NCBI GenBank assembly: GCA_013152085.1
Contig: JAADHC010000073.1
Span: 1 to 38,688 of the forward strand
Direction: 5' to 3'
DNA from: Chlorobiota bacterium
Lineage (GTDB): Bacteria > Bacteroidota > Bacteroidia > Bacteroidales > VadinHA17
Length of the DNA stretch: 38,688 nt
The translations under genes were made by a program, and so were the position numbers. The notes beneath the pieces were generated by a model. That model was not told the origin of the DNA. It did not search any database and worked only from the letters and a program-made list of their open reading frames with translations. This document shows positions 8,640 through 16,899 of this stretch, one piece after another (position 1 is the first letter of the stretch; each line of letters opens with the position of its first letter).

Positions 8640-9395
8640 TCACCAGTTGATCACTGTTTTCGTTTTATGTGCCTGTGCTTTTGCTTTTTTTACTTTTTCC
8701 TGGACTTTCTTTTCATCATTGGCCAGGGCCTGCAGGAGACGCTCGGCAGTTTCCTTTGAGATTTTTCCTTCACGGGGCTGCATTTGTTGCCGGTTCTTGT
8801 CCTGTTGATTTTGTTGTTGCTTTTTCTGTTGGTTCTGTTGATTCTGTTGATTTTGTTGATTTTGCTGATTTTGCTGCTGGTTCTGTTTGTTCTGTTGCTG
8901 CTTATCCTCCTGATTCTTATTTTTATCCTGCTTTTGCCGTTGCTTCTGTTGTTGTTGCTGTTTTTTCAATCGCAGTGCATAGGAAAGATTGTATTTTGCA
9001 TCCCTGTCACCGGGATTCAGGCGCAATGCATTTTTATAAGCCTCAATGCTTTCGTCAATCTTACCGGCCTGAATCATGGTGTTCCCGAGGTTATAAAAAG
9101 CATCTGCTTTTTGTATATTTTCATCCGTTTTTCCTGCTACCGAGAGGAAATTCGTAGCGGCCTTGTTGTATTTTTTTTGTTTGTATAAAGCATCCCCCAG
9201 ATTAAAATCGGGTTTGACGGGATCTTTAGCCTCTTCACGGGCCTTCCGGTAAGCAAGTTCGGCCTGGTCATATTGTTTTTTTTCAAAAGCCTTATTTCCT
9301 TCGCGCAGATATTTTACATCACGCTGGGCCACAACTTTTACCGGAACCAGTAAAGCAACAGTCATCAGAAACCCCATAAAACGTTTATTTTTCAT
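8640..9395 (-). CDS. batC: BatC: TPR protein with a long Gln/Asn tract
   Basis: A 251-residue exported TPR protein. The signal sequence MKNKRFMGFLMTVALLVPVK is followed by three TPR units (for example FYNLGNTMIQAGKIDESIEA and YKNALRLNPGDRDAKYNLSY), then a very low-complexity stretch rich in Gln, Asn and Lys (about residues 145-210, repeated QQN units), then a charged C-terminus. ATG 9395 is preferred over a GTG at 9407; it overlaps the end of batB by 11 bases, which suggests translational coupling. Q/N tracts in BatC are common in the family, but here the underlying DNA is a near-perfect short tandem repeat (about 8800-8960), so its length may vary between strains. Confidence 0.88.
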   Translation of the reverse strand: MKNKRFMGFLMTVALLVPVKVVAQRDVKYLREGNKAFEKKQYDQAELAYRKAREEAKDPVKPDFNLGDALYKQKKYNKAATNFLSVAGKTDENIQKADAFYNLGNTMIQAGKIDESIEAYKNALRLNPGDRDAKYNLSYALRLKKQQQQQKQRQKQDKNKNQEDKQQQNKQNQQQNQQNQQNQQNQQNQQKKQQQNQQDKNRQQMQPREGKISKETAERLLQALANDEKKVQEKVKKAKAQAHKTKTVINW

Positions 9396-10434
9396 CTTCT
9401 TTTTCACCTTTAAATAAACGAATTCTTTGTAAAAATCTGTTTTTCTTTTCGAGGATCATCCATTCAATGATCAGGAAAAACAGCGCCATTCCGATAAAAT
9501 ACCGGAAAATATCATTGTAGTCCGAATATACGCGTGTTTCCATTTCGGTCTGGTCCATACCCTTGATCTTCTCATAGATCCTGTTCAGGCCCATAGAAGT
9601 ATTGTTTGCCTGAACATAGATCCCGCCGCCGGCCACTGCAATTTTGTTCAGTATTTTTTCATCCAGGCGTGTAATCACCGTATGACCCTGCTTATCTTTC
9701 AGGTAAGTCCGTTGTCCGCCTGCTGTTCCGATGGGAATCGGGGCACCTTCGGGACGGCCGATACCTATGGTATGAATGGTTATTCCCTGATCGTGTGCTT
9801 TTTCGGCAGCTGCCACCGGATCCGCTTCATGATTTTCCCCGTCGGTAATAATGATAAGGGCTTTGCTCTTGTTATCCCCCGGCGTAAATGATTTTGCAGC
9901 CAGTTCAATGGCCTTTCCGATAGCCGTACCCTGTACGGGAACGATATCGGGTCCCAGGGTGGAAAGGAACATTTTTGCCGAAAGATAATCGGAAGTCACG
10001 GGCACCTGCACAAAAGCATCTCCGGCAAAGACAATTAACCCGATCCTGTCATTTTCCATCCTGTCGACCATCCGTGAGATGGCCTGTTTGGCTCTTTCGA
10101 GGCGGTTAGGCTGGATATCTTCTGCAAGCATGGAATTGGAGACATCCAGGGCCACGATGATCTCCACACCCGAGCGTTTTACCGTTTCGAGTTTTGCCCC
10201 GAGCTGAGGCCTGGCAATACCCCCGACCAGAAAAACATAAGCCAGCGAAAACAGGATTGCTTTCAGTACCGGCCTGCTAAAGGAAATATCCGGCATCAGC
10301 CCGGCAAGCAATCCGGGATCACCCATTTTCCGGATATTTCTTTTACGCACATGCCATGCCCGGAGGAACAGCGCCCAGATCACGGGGAGTGCCAGGAGCG
10401 CATACAGAAATTCATGCTGTGCAAATCTAAACAT
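9385..10434 (-). CDS. batB: BatB: VWA-domain membrane protein
   Basis: A 349-residue inner-membrane protein with a von Willebrand factor A domain. Two N-terminal membrane segments (about 10-28 and 57-75) are followed by the VWA domain, with the MIDAS motif DVSNS near 97-101 (metal binding through DxSxS), the strand RIGLIVFAGDAF and the third MIDAS loop ITDGENHE. A last membrane helix (IFRYFIGMALFFLIIEWMIL) is near the C-terminus. Length is typical. ATG 10434 is preferred over an adjacent GTG at 10437. With BatA, which has the same fold, it is thought to form a membrane complex that the MoxR ATPase acts on; that is drawn from the gene family, not from this sequence. Confidence 0.92.
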   Translation of the reverse strand: MFRFAQHEFLYALLALPVIWALFLRAWHVRKRNIRKMGDPGLLAGLMPDISFSRPVLKAILFSLAYVFLVGGIARPQLGAKLETVKRSGVEIIVALDVSNSMLAEDIQPNRLERAKQAISRMVDRMENDRIGLIVFAGDAFVQVPVTSDYLSAKMFLSTLGPDIVPVQGTAIGKAIELAAKSFTPGDNKSKALIIITDGENHEADPVAAAEKAHDQGITIHTIGIGRPEGAPIPIGTAGGQRTYLKDKQGHTVITRLDEKILNKIAVAGGGIYVQANNTSMGLNRIYEKIKGMDQTEMETRVYSDYNDIFRYFIGMALFFLIIEWMILEKKNRFLQRIRLFKGEKEDEK

Positions 10435-10444
10435 CACAACGATT

Positions 10445-11437
10445 TTAAGGTCCTGCCCGGAGAAATGTCAGCCTTAACAATACTTCCAGTAAAACAAACA
10501 GACCGGCCAGCAAGGCAAAAGGAAGGTATTCTTCCTCTTTTTTACTGAATTGTTTTACATCGATCTTTGATTTTTCAAGCTGATCAATTTCACGGTATAT
10601 TTCCTGTAATTTTTTATTATCCGTAGCCCTGAAATAGCGGCCTCCGGTCATGGAAGCAATATCCTGCAGCACCTTTTCATCAATCTGCACCTTCATCTGC
10701 TGGTAACGGATACCAAAGGGTGTCTGTACCGGATAGGGCGCCGTTCCGTGAGTACCTACACCAATGGTATAAACACGTATTCCGAATGTTTGTGCGATTT
10801 CAGCAGCTGTCATCGGGGCTATTTCTCCGCGGTTGTTCATCCCGTCGGTAAGCAGGATAATTACTTTGCTTTTGGCTTTACTGTCTTTCAGCCTGTTTAC
10901 TGCGGTGGCAAGTCCATCGCCAATGGCCGTTCCGTCTTCTATCATTCCGCTCTTCACATCCCTGAAGAGGTTGATCAGTACGGCATGATCCGTTGTCAGC
11001 GGACACTGTGTAAAGCTTTCCCCGCTGAAGACCACCAGTCCGATCCTGTCGTCGGGACGGCCGGAAATAAACCGGATGGCTACGTCTTTTGAAGCTTCCA
11101 GCCGGTTAGGTTGAAAATCCTGTGCCAGCATACTGCTGGAAATATCCAGGTCGAGGATAATATCAATACCTTCTGTAGAAACTTCCTGCCAGCGGTTTAC
11201 CGATTGTGGCCGTGCCATTACCATGATCAGCAGTGCAAGGGCCAGCAGACGGAAAACGAACAGCAAATGTCGCAGGTATTGGCGAACAGGTTTTTTAATC
11301 CCTTCGAAGGGCCGGAAACTGCTGTACTGCAATCCGGCCGTAAGCTTATGTTGCCGCCATACGTACCAGGCAATGATTACCAGCAATAATGGCAACAGAT
11401 ACAACCATTCCGGATTGGCAAACCGAAGATTATTCAT
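10445..11437 (-). CDS. batA: BatA: VWA-domain membrane protein
   Basis: A 330-residue paralogue of BatB with the same plan: two N-terminal membrane segments (about 10-27 and 56-74), a periplasm- or cytoplasm-facing VWA domain with an intact MIDAS motif (Asp98, Ser100, Ser102 in DISSS), LTDGMNNRGE for the distal metal loop, and a C-terminal membrane helix (about 306-323). The opening NLRFANPEWLYLLPLLLV is the classic BatA start. It overlaps the preceding gene by 8 bases and lies about 10 bases before batB. The retained metal site suggests that partner binding through Mg2+ is intact. Confidence 0.92.
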   Translation of the reverse strand: MNNLRFANPEWLYLLPLLLVIIAWYVWRQHKLTAGLQYSSFRPFEGIKKPVRQYLRHLLFVFRLLALALLIMVMARPQSVNRWQEVSTEGIDIILDLDISSSMLAQDFQPNRLEASKDVAIRFISGRPDDRIGLVVFSGESFTQCPLTTDHAVLINLFRDVKSGMIEDGTAIGDGLATAVNRLKDSKAKSKVIILLTDGMNNRGEIAPMTAAEIAQTFGIRVYTIGVGTHGTAPYPVQTPFGIRYQQMKVQIDEKVLQDIASMTGGRYFRATDNKKLQEIYREIDQLEKSKIDVKQFSKKEEEYLPFALLAGLFVLLEVLLRLTFLRAGP

Positions 11438-12464
11438 GATCCGTTCCCTCCTCTCCTTTCAGTTCCGGTTCAGCTAAAGCCGTTTCAGGCTTTTCAGTCC
11501 CCTCAGGTTTGCCCGTTTCGTCTGATGCTTCCTTATTCCATGCTTCACGTGTTCCGTTGACAAACACCACGGCATCCAGTAAAACGGATTCATTTTTGTC
11601 CGGAAGCGGTTTGTATTTGGCAAACTTTACAAGATCGGCTGTCCGGAGAATATCACGCAGGGTCTCGAAAAGCCTTTTGTCATTAAAGCCTTTACTTTTT
11701 AATGCATTAAGACTCTCGGATGTTGTCATTTCCATAGCCATGACTTCGTAACGATGATCCAGGTATGTCCTCAGGATATCGGAGAGCCTGGTATAGAAAA
11801 CTTTTAATTCTCCTTTTTGCCAGAGTTTTTCATCGCGCAGTTTATTCAGCCCGCGCAGTGCAATCACATGTGCCGGTTCCCGGGGTTTTTGTTTTACCGG
11901 TTTTGTTTCTTCCGGCTTTTTCCTGTTGAACAGATAGCGGTATACTGCCCAGGCGATGGCCAGCAGGATCAGCAGGCCGATCAGGAAGGGTAACACCTCA
12001 GCCAACGTTAACGGGGCCTTGTAAGGGGCTTTAATATCGGCTATGGTTTTTGCCGTATCGACGGGCATGGGTTTTACATAAAGCGCCACAGGAGACGTTG
12101 CCAGCCTTACATGCAGGCTGTCCTTGTCATAAGCAACTTCAAGCGGGGGAACGGTAACTTCAGTCGTATCAAAACTGGTCACCAGGTATCTGCGTGTAAT
12201 TTCCAGTCTGTTGCCATCCACCGGTATCGTGTCGATACCCAGGGTTTTCAGTATTTCCACACCTCCGGGAAGTGAATCTTTAAATTCAGGCACGGATAAG
12301 CTGAGGCCGGCAGGCTGTTGGAGTTTGAACTGAAATTCAACCTGGTCTCCGATTAAAATAGTATCCCTGCTGAAAGAGGCGTGAAGAGAAACTTCCTGGC
12401 CACTTGATCTGAGCATGGAAAGGATCATCATCATGGACACCATGAACAGGGATGGCTTCCTCAT
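11430..12464 (-). CDS. BatD-like bitopic protein between DUF58 and batA
   Basis: A 344-residue protein with a signal peptide (MRKPSLFMVSMMMILSMLRSSGQ), a periplasmic beta-sandwich domain that resembles one BatD repeat (SRDTILIGDQVEFQFKLQQP, about 32-51), one membrane helix (about 157-178) and a cytoplasmic helical domain (KVFYTRLSDILRTYLDHRY) of the kind also found at the C-terminus of BatD and DUF4381 proteins. The last 40 residues are acidic and low in complexity. ATG 12464 is chosen because it starts an ideal signal peptide; ATG 12518, one base after the DUF58 stop, would give 362 residues, and the longest frame starts at 12584. A protein of this kind occupies the same place in many Bacteroidota bat operons, and probably couples the VWA proteins to MoxR/DUF58, which is inference. 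Confidence 0.85.
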   Translation of the reverse strand: MRKPSLFMVSMMMILSMLRSSGQEVSLHASFSRDTILIGDQVEFQFKLQQPAGLSLSVPEFKDSLPGGVEILKTLGIDTIPVDGNRLEITRRYLVTSFDTTEVTVPPLEVAYDKDSLHVRLATSPVALYVKPMPVDTAKTIADIKAPYKAPLTLAEVLPFLIGLLILLAIAWAVYRYLFNRKKPEETKPVKQKPREPAHVIALRGLNKLRDEKLWQKGELKVFYTRLSDILRTYLDHRYEVMAMEMTTSESLNALKSKGFNDKRLFETLRDILRTADLVKFAKYKPLPDKNESVLLDAVVFVNGTREAWNKEASDETGKPEGTEKPETALAEPELKGEEGTDHE

Positions 12465-12519
12465 GAGGGGAAGCCGGCCTGAGTTCAAACGCCTGTATAT
12501 GAATAATCCCGGAGACATG

Positions 12520-13383
12520 TTATCTTTTTTTAAAGAGTTGAACCAGTGGTTTGATATAATCCTCATCCGTAGAGAGCCGGACATTATCCACCCCGGTTAA
12601 TAAAAAAGTCTCTTCAAGACGGTGGTCATGATTTTTCCACCATGACTCAAACTGCTCATGCACCGGTTTTGAAGCGGTGTCCACCCAACGTTCCTCGCCG
12701 GTTTCGGCATCACGTAGTTTCAGGAGTCCTACCTGCGGTATTTCCCTTTCACGCTTATCGAAGATCTGCAATGCCACGATATCATGTTTATTGGAGGCTA
12801 TGCGCAGACTGTCACGGAAAGGGTCCCCGATAAAATCAGAGATCACAAAAGCGATAGACCGCTTTTTTATAGCATTGGTGAGGTATCGCAACGGCTCGGC
12901 AAAATCCGTATTCTCGGATTCGGGTTGAAATTCAAGAAGCTCACGAATGATATGCAGAATATGTTTCCTGTTTTTTTTCGGCGGAATAAACTTCTCTACC
13001 CGGTCACTGAAAAAGATAACGCCAACCTTATCATTATTCTGGATAGCGGAAAAAGCAAGTACGGCAGCCACTTCGGTGATCAGGTCACGTTTAAGCATGA
13101 CACGTGAGCCGAAATTCCTCGAACCGCTGACATCGATCAGTAACATTACCGTCAGTTCACGTTCTTCTTCAAAGACCTTGACATAGGGATGATTGAACCG
13201 GGCGGTTACATTCCAGTCAATCGTTCTGATATCATCGCCATACTGGTATTCACGCACTTCGCTGAAGGCAATTCCACGGCCTTTGAAAGCGCTGTGATAC
13301 TCGCCGGCAAAAATATGCCTGGAGAGGTGTCTGGTTTTAATCTCGATTTTACGTACCCTTTTCAGCAATTCTGCTGCATCCAT
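12520..13383 (-). CDS. DUF58 protein (VWA-like, MoxR partner)
   Basis: A 287-residue cytosolic protein. The DUF58 signature is at 36-57 (GRGIAFSEVREYQYGDDIRT, then IDW), followed by a VWA-like fold whose first MIDAS segment is DVSGS (84-88) and a second strand with VGVIFFSDRVEKF. ATG 13383 (MDAAELLKRV) is the normal family start; a longer frame from 13419 would overlap nothing useful. DUF58 proteins almost always sit next to MoxR AAA+ ATPases, as here, and are assumed to be the adaptor that links the ATPase to membrane VWA proteins. Here a small secreted protein separates the two. Confidence 0.92.
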   Translation of the reverse strand: MDAAELLKRVRKIEIKTRHLSRHIFAGEYHSAFKGRGIAFSEVREYQYGDDIRTIDWNVTARFNHPYVKVFEEERELTVMLLIDVSGSRNFGSRVMLKRDLITEVAAVLAFSAIQNNDKVGVIFFSDRVEKFIPPKKNRKHILHIIRELLEFQPESENTDFAEPLRYLTNAIKKRSIAFVISDFIGDPFRDSLRIASNKHDIVALQIFDKREREIPQVGLLKLRDAETGEERWVDTASKPVHEQFESWWKNHDHRLEETFLLTGVDNVRLSTDEDYIKPLVQLFKKR

Positions 13384-13396
13384 AGCATTCCGTTTT

Positions 13397-13828
13397 TTAT
13401 TTACGGCCACCGGATTCACCGGCCGGCCGTGTTGTCACAGAAAAGAACCAGTCAGTCTTTTTCAATACTTTCCGGTAATGTTCATCACCGATAACTTCGA
13501 TCCAGGAAGTATCGCTTTCGCGTTTGCAGCATGTATCCAGACTTTCCACAATACTATCATACAAATCCGCATCATAGACGATCTTATACCAGCTACAGGT
13601 GTCCTGGTCAGAGAGGAAGACGAGCAAGGTTTTATAACCCATCTGATCAACAAATTTAAGATACCGGTATGCGGTATTCCGTGTGGTCTGATCCAGCGAA
13701 AACTCCCGCTGGTGGGTACGAATATATTGCTTCACATCTCCGGCGTGCCTGCCGATATAGGGCTGGGCCTCTGATCTGAGAACGGTCAGAAGCATTAATA
13801 ACAGGAATATGGATCGTATATTTTTCAT
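13397..13828 (-). CDS. small secreted protein between moxR and DUF58
   Basis: A 143-residue protein I cannot name. It has a clear signal peptide (MKNIRSIFLLLMLLTVLRSEAQ). The mature part reads like an alpha/beta domain: helix HAGDVKQYIRTHQREF, a strand YKTLLVFLS, the sequence DQDTCSWYKIVYDADLYDSI, then ESLDTCCKRESD and the C-terminal SWIEVIGDEHYRKVLKKTDW. Three cysteines (78, 100, 101) could form a disulfide in the periplasm. ATG 13828 is chosen for the signal peptide; an earlier frame starts at 13858, where it would overlap the moxR stop. It sits 13 bases before DUF58, inside the operon, so it is probably part of the system rather than a bystander. Confidence 0.75.
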   Translation of the reverse strand: MKNIRSIFLLLMLLTVLRSEAQPYIGRHAGDVKQYIRTHQREFSLDQTTRNTAYRYLKFVDQMGYKTLLVFLSDQDTCSWYKIVYDADLYDSIVESLDTCCKRESDTSWIEVIGDEHYRKVLKKTDWFFSVTTRPAGESGGRK

Positions 13829-13857
13829 TTGGTTTACATGCAGCAAAGATCGAACCA

Positions 13858-14853
13858 TTAAGGAACTTCCACGGTATCCAGGACGGCGGTAATCACATCT
13901 TCGGTAGTTATATTCTCTGCTTCGGCTTCATAGGTCAATCCGATACGGTGGCGCATTACATCGTAACATACCGCCCGGATGTCTTCGGGAATGACATACC
14001 CACGCCGCCGGATAAAGGCAAAAGCTTTGGCAGCCATGGCCAGGTTAATACTTGCCCGCGGTGATCCGCCATAATTGATCAACGGTTTATATTTCTCCAG
14101 TGCATACTGTTCGGGATAACGAGTGCTGAAAACGATGTCCAGGATATACCTTTCAATCTTTTCATCCATATACACCTCTTTTACCACATCACATGCCCGC
14201 AGGATGTCTTCCGGTTTGATCACGGCATTTGCCGACGGAAATTTTTTCTGCAGGTTCTCACGGATGATCTGCCTTTCTTCCTCTTTTTCGGGATAGTCTA
14301 TTTTTATCTTCAGCATAAAACGGTCTACCTGGGCTTCCGGCAGCGGGTAAGTTCCTTCCTGCTCGATCGGGTTTTGTGTAGCCAGTACCAGGAAAGGTTC
14401 TTCAAGCGGAAAAGTTTCCCGGCCGATGGTAACCTGTCTTTCCTGCATAGCTTCCAGTAAAGCACTCTGCACCTTGGCCGGCGAACGGTTGATTTCATCT
14501 GCCAGCACAAAGTTGGTAAAGACAGGACCCTTCTTCACATGAAACGTTTCCTCTTTCTGGCTATACACCATGGTTCCGATCAGGTCGGCAGGCAGCAGGT
14601 CCGGGGTAAACTGAATCCTGCTGAAGCCGGCATCCACGGTATCCGCCAGTGTGCGAATAGCCAGGGTTTTGGCCAGGCCGGGAAGGCCTTCGAGCAGGAC
14701 ATGGCCGCTTGATAACAACCCGATTAGCAGGCTGTCCAGTAAATGCTTCTGTCCCACAATGACCTTTTTCATCTCCAGGTTAACCAGATCGATAAAAGCA
14801 CTTTCCTTTTCGATCTTCTCGTTGATCTCCCGAATGTTTATCTGTTCATTCAT
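13858..14853 (-). CDS. MoxR-family AAA+ ATPase heading the bat operon
   Basis: A 331-residue cytosolic AAA+ ATPase, probably a chaperone for VWA-domain partners. Walker A is GLPGLAKT (56-63), Walker B ends in LADE (Asp119, Glu120) and sensor 1 is in LATQNP (Asn161); the segment NRSPAKVQSALLEAMQERQV is the MoxR hallmark. The family start is MNEQINIREINEKI (ATG 14853); two upstream ATG codons in the same frame (14922, 14877) would add an N-terminus not seen in the family. It is the first gene of the operon. The divergent truA lies on the other side of the 14.9-15.1 kb promoter region. Confidence 0.93.
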   Translation of the reverse strand: MNEQINIREINEKIEKESAFIDLVNLEMKKVIVGQKHLLDSLLIGLLSSGHVLLEGLPGLAKTLAIRTLADTVDAGFSRIQFTPDLLPADLIGTMVYSQKEETFHVKKGPVFTNFVLADEINRSPAKVQSALLEAMQERQVTIGRETFPLEEPFLVLATQNPIEQEGTYPLPEAQVDRFMLKIKIDYPEKEEERQIIRENLQKKFPSANAVIKPEDILRACDVVKEVYMDEKIERYILDIVFSTRYPEQYALEKYKPLINYGGSPRASINLAMAAKAFAFIRRRGYVIPEDIRAVCYDVMRHRIGLTYEAEAENITTEDVITAVLDTVEVP

Positions 14854-14938
14854 GCTTTGGTTTTTAAAAATATTTATCATATCGGAAACATACCGGAAAT
14901 TTCCCCGGTAATTGTTTTCCATCTCCCTTTAAATTAAA

Positions 14939-14950
14939 TGCAAATTTGCA
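14939..14950. promoter_or_regulatory. 12-bp palindrome in the moxR/truA divergent promoter region
   Basis: TGCAAATTTGCA is a perfect 12-bp palindrome, 86 bases upstream of the preferred moxR start and 163 before truA. On the minus strand it contains CAAATTTG, which fits the Bacteroidota -7 box TAnnTTTG at seven of eight positions, so it may be the -7 box of the bat operon promoter, an operator, or both. Confidence 0.35.
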
Positions 14951-15099
14951 GATATTTTTTTTGTATTGCTGTTAAAAAATGTTAAAGGGTATGATGAATC
15001 TTTTGGATACTCCCGAAACAGAGCATTTTCTCCCTGTTCATAAGGTTTCTTACAGGTGTTATTTTTCCGGTTTTCACAACAGCCTGCAGGAAAAAATAT

Positions 15100-15107
15100 T
15101 AATTTTG
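15100..15107 (+). promoter_or_regulatory. -7 box of truA
   Basis: TAATTTTG matches the Bacteroidota consensus TAnnTTTG at all fixed positions and ends 5 bases before the chosen truA ATG (15113). Transcription would start at or next to the ATG, giving a leaderless or nearly leaderless message. No good TTTG -33 box lies at the expected distance. Confidence 0.4.
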
Positions 15108-15112
15108 TTTAC

Positions 15113-15886
15113 ATGAACGAAACGTCACTGCACCGTTATTTTATCAAAATGGCATACCGCGGAACACGGTATCACGGCTGGCAGATACAACCCAATGCCC
15201 ATACGGTTCAGGCTGAGGTAAATAAGGCCATTTCCACGGTACTGCAGGAAGCTGTTGAAACCACCGGTGCCGGCCGTACAGACACCGGGGTTCATGCCCG
15301 TTTTTACATTGCCCATTTTGATTCGGCACAAAAAAATCTTGAAAAGGATGAACAATTCCTGTTTAAATTAAACAACATTCTTCCCCCGGATATTGCTGCA
15401 TCCGGTATATACAGTGTCCCGCATACGGCACATGCCCGCTTTGATGCCTTATCGCGCACATATAAATATGTCATATCTACACGTAAGGATCCTTTCCTTG
15501 AAGAGTTTGCCTTTCACTATTATCAGAAACCGGATATACTTCAGCTCAACAGGGCCTGTAAGATTCTGAAAGGAAACCGAGATTTCTGCAGCTTCAGCAA
15601 ACTCCATTCGGATGTGGCCACATACCACTGCAATATTATGGAAGCATCCTGGAAAGAAGAAGGCGGGAAGTACATTTTTACGATCAAAGCCGACCGGTTT
15701 TTACGAAATATGGTGCGGGCCATTGTCGGCACGATGATGGATATCGGGTTGCATAAAATTTCCCTGGATGATTTCAGAGACATTATTGAAAAGAAAGACC
15801 GCAGCGCTGCCGGAACTTCCGTACCGCCGCAGGGGCTTTTTCTCACCAGGATTGATTATCCGGCGCATATTTTACCGCATGGGTAA
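15113..15886 (+). CDS. truA: tRNA pseudouridine(38-40) synthase TruA
   Basis: A 257-residue enzyme that isomerises uridines 38-40 in the anticodon stem of many tRNAs. The TruA signatures are there: FIKMAYRGTRYHGWQIQPN near the N-terminus, the catalytic aspartate in GAGRTDTGVHA, the region ARFDALSRTYKYVI and the C-terminal RFLRNMVRAIVGTMMDIG. ATG 15113 (MNETSLHRYF) fits family length; an upstream frame start at 15056 would add 19 residues with no homology and would leave the -7 box inside the gene. The gene is on its own, divergent from the bat operon, and a repeat copy follows 16 bases after its stop. Confidence 0.95.
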   Translation: MNETSLHRYFIKMAYRGTRYHGWQIQPNAHTVQAEVNKAISTVLQEAVETTGAGRTDTGVHARFYIAHFDSAQKNLEKDEQFLFKLNNILPPDIAASGIYSVPHTAHARFDALSRTYKYVISTRKDPFLEEFAFHYYQKPDILQLNRACKILKGNRDFCSFSKLHSDVATYHCNIMEASWKEEGGKYIFTIKADRFLRNMVRAIVGTMMDIGLHKISLDDFRDIIEKKDRSAAGTSVPPQGLFLTRIDYPAHILPHG

Positions 15887-15902
15887 AGGTTCCTTGGTTC
15901 TG

Positions 15903-15995
15903 GGTCCCGAAAAACAGAAAATCTTCGATTTTCGTTGTTTTTCGTGGATGCTCGAAAAACTAAGCAAATCTCAGATTTGCAGTTTTTCGGCATTC
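15903..15995 (+). repeat. 93-nt double-hairpin repeat, copy 2
   Basis: The second copy of the element at 5076-5168, in the same orientation, with one base different out of 93. Hairpin A is at 15908-15944 and hairpin B at 15953-15989. In this copy hairpin A pairs better (GAAAATC with GATTTTC). Degraded GGTTCCTTGG and ATGGTTCTT units flank it. It stands between the convergent truA and the outer-membrane protein gene, where it could also act as a bidirectional transcription or RNA-stability element. Confidence 0.85.
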
Positions 15996-16010
15996 ATGGT
16001 TCTTAAGGAT

Positions 16011-16673
16011 TTAAAAAACCAGTGTAAACCCGAATGCCAGTCCTAATGTATTGTTATGTGACGAAGAACTGTCCTGACTGTCCTTTTCTTTAGAGATCAA
16101 AGATTCATATCCTGCCAGGATATCTATACTTATTTTATCAGATATATAAAATGCTAATCCGGCGCCTCCGCTCCACGAGATAATACTATTTTTTCCCCTA
16201 TATGTATTCGCTCCAAAAGAAGATTTGGTTTTCCAGCTGCCAACCGATCCTTTTGCTTCCAAAAAAGGAACCACTTTTTTTTCTCCTGAAAAGTAAAACC
16301 TCACAAAGGGACCATAAGCTGTCAAAGTCATTATACTTTTATAATCACCGGAACTATATGATTGTTTCGAAGTCCACAGGGTTAAATCCAAACCTATTAC
16401 CAGACGATTTGAAATGAAATAACCGACTCTGGGCGTAAAATTAAGAAATGTTGTTTTTTCCTTTACGGAATTTTGTGAGTCGGCGCTTGTATTAATAAAA
16501 GAAGTTCTCAAAGCAATTCCTGCAGAATTGCCACTTCCTCCACCTGTCAAACCGGCCATACTGTTACTTAAATCAGTAGTCGTTGCAATAAGGAATGAAC
16601 CTTTGCCGGTTTGTGCTCCGGCAATGGGAATAAGCAGAATTAAAATAACATAAATTGCGATAGATCTTTTCAT
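16011..16673 (-). CDS. outer-membrane beta-barrel protein
   Basis: A 220-residue protein with a signal peptide (MKRSIAIYVILILLIPIAGAQ). The rest shows alternating strands with aromatic residues and ends in a strand finishing with Phe (SHNNTLGLAFGFTLVF), which is typical for an outer-membrane barrel recognised by the Bam machinery. About eight strands can be counted, for example FTPRVGYFISNRLVIGLDLT and ISWSGGAGLAFYISDKISID. No catalytic motif is visible, so it is best called an OmpA/OmpW-like small barrel (porin family). It is a single gene, facing truA. Confidence 0.8.
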   Translation of the reverse strand: MKRSIAIYVILILLIPIAGAQTGKGSFLIATTTDLSNSMAGLTGGGSGNSAGIALRTSFINTSADSQNSVKEKTTFLNFTPRVGYFISNRLVIGLDLTLWTSKQSYSSGDYKSIMTLTAYGPFVRFYFSGEKKVVPFLEAKGSVGSWKTKSSFGANTYRGKNSIISWSGGAGLAFYISDKISIDILAGYESLISKEKDSQDSSSSHNNTLGLAFGFTLVF

Positions 16674-16848
16674 TAGTATGAATTTTTATAATGAATAAAG
16701 TTATATAGTGGATGTTTACAGCTTAAGATTTGCTTTTCTTTTTACTGCCATTAAAATGGGTGATCCTTTCGTACGAATTTACTCAACTTTTCACAAAAAG
16801 TTAATATGTTATACATCATTCACGTGAAAAAAAATATCCGGGGGGCAT

Positions 16849-16881
16849 AAAAAAACCGCCATCTAATCAGACAGCGGTTTT
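16849..16881 (-). terminator. intrinsic terminator of the BNR-propeller gene
   Basis: On the minus strand, AACCGC and GCGGTT form a stem with an inner TCT/AGA pairing and a small loop, followed directly by a run of seven T. It lies about 20 bases after the stop of the propeller gene, the normal position for a Rho-independent terminator. Confidence 0.8.
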
Positions 16882-16899
16882 CAAGATTATCATAGGCAT

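Noticed and set aside
8784-9188. Plus-strand open frame rich in Leu/Ile/Val that looks like a membrane protein
   Set aside because: It is the antisense shadow of the BatC Gln/Asn tract: CAA/AAT repeats read backwards give Leu/Ile/Phe.
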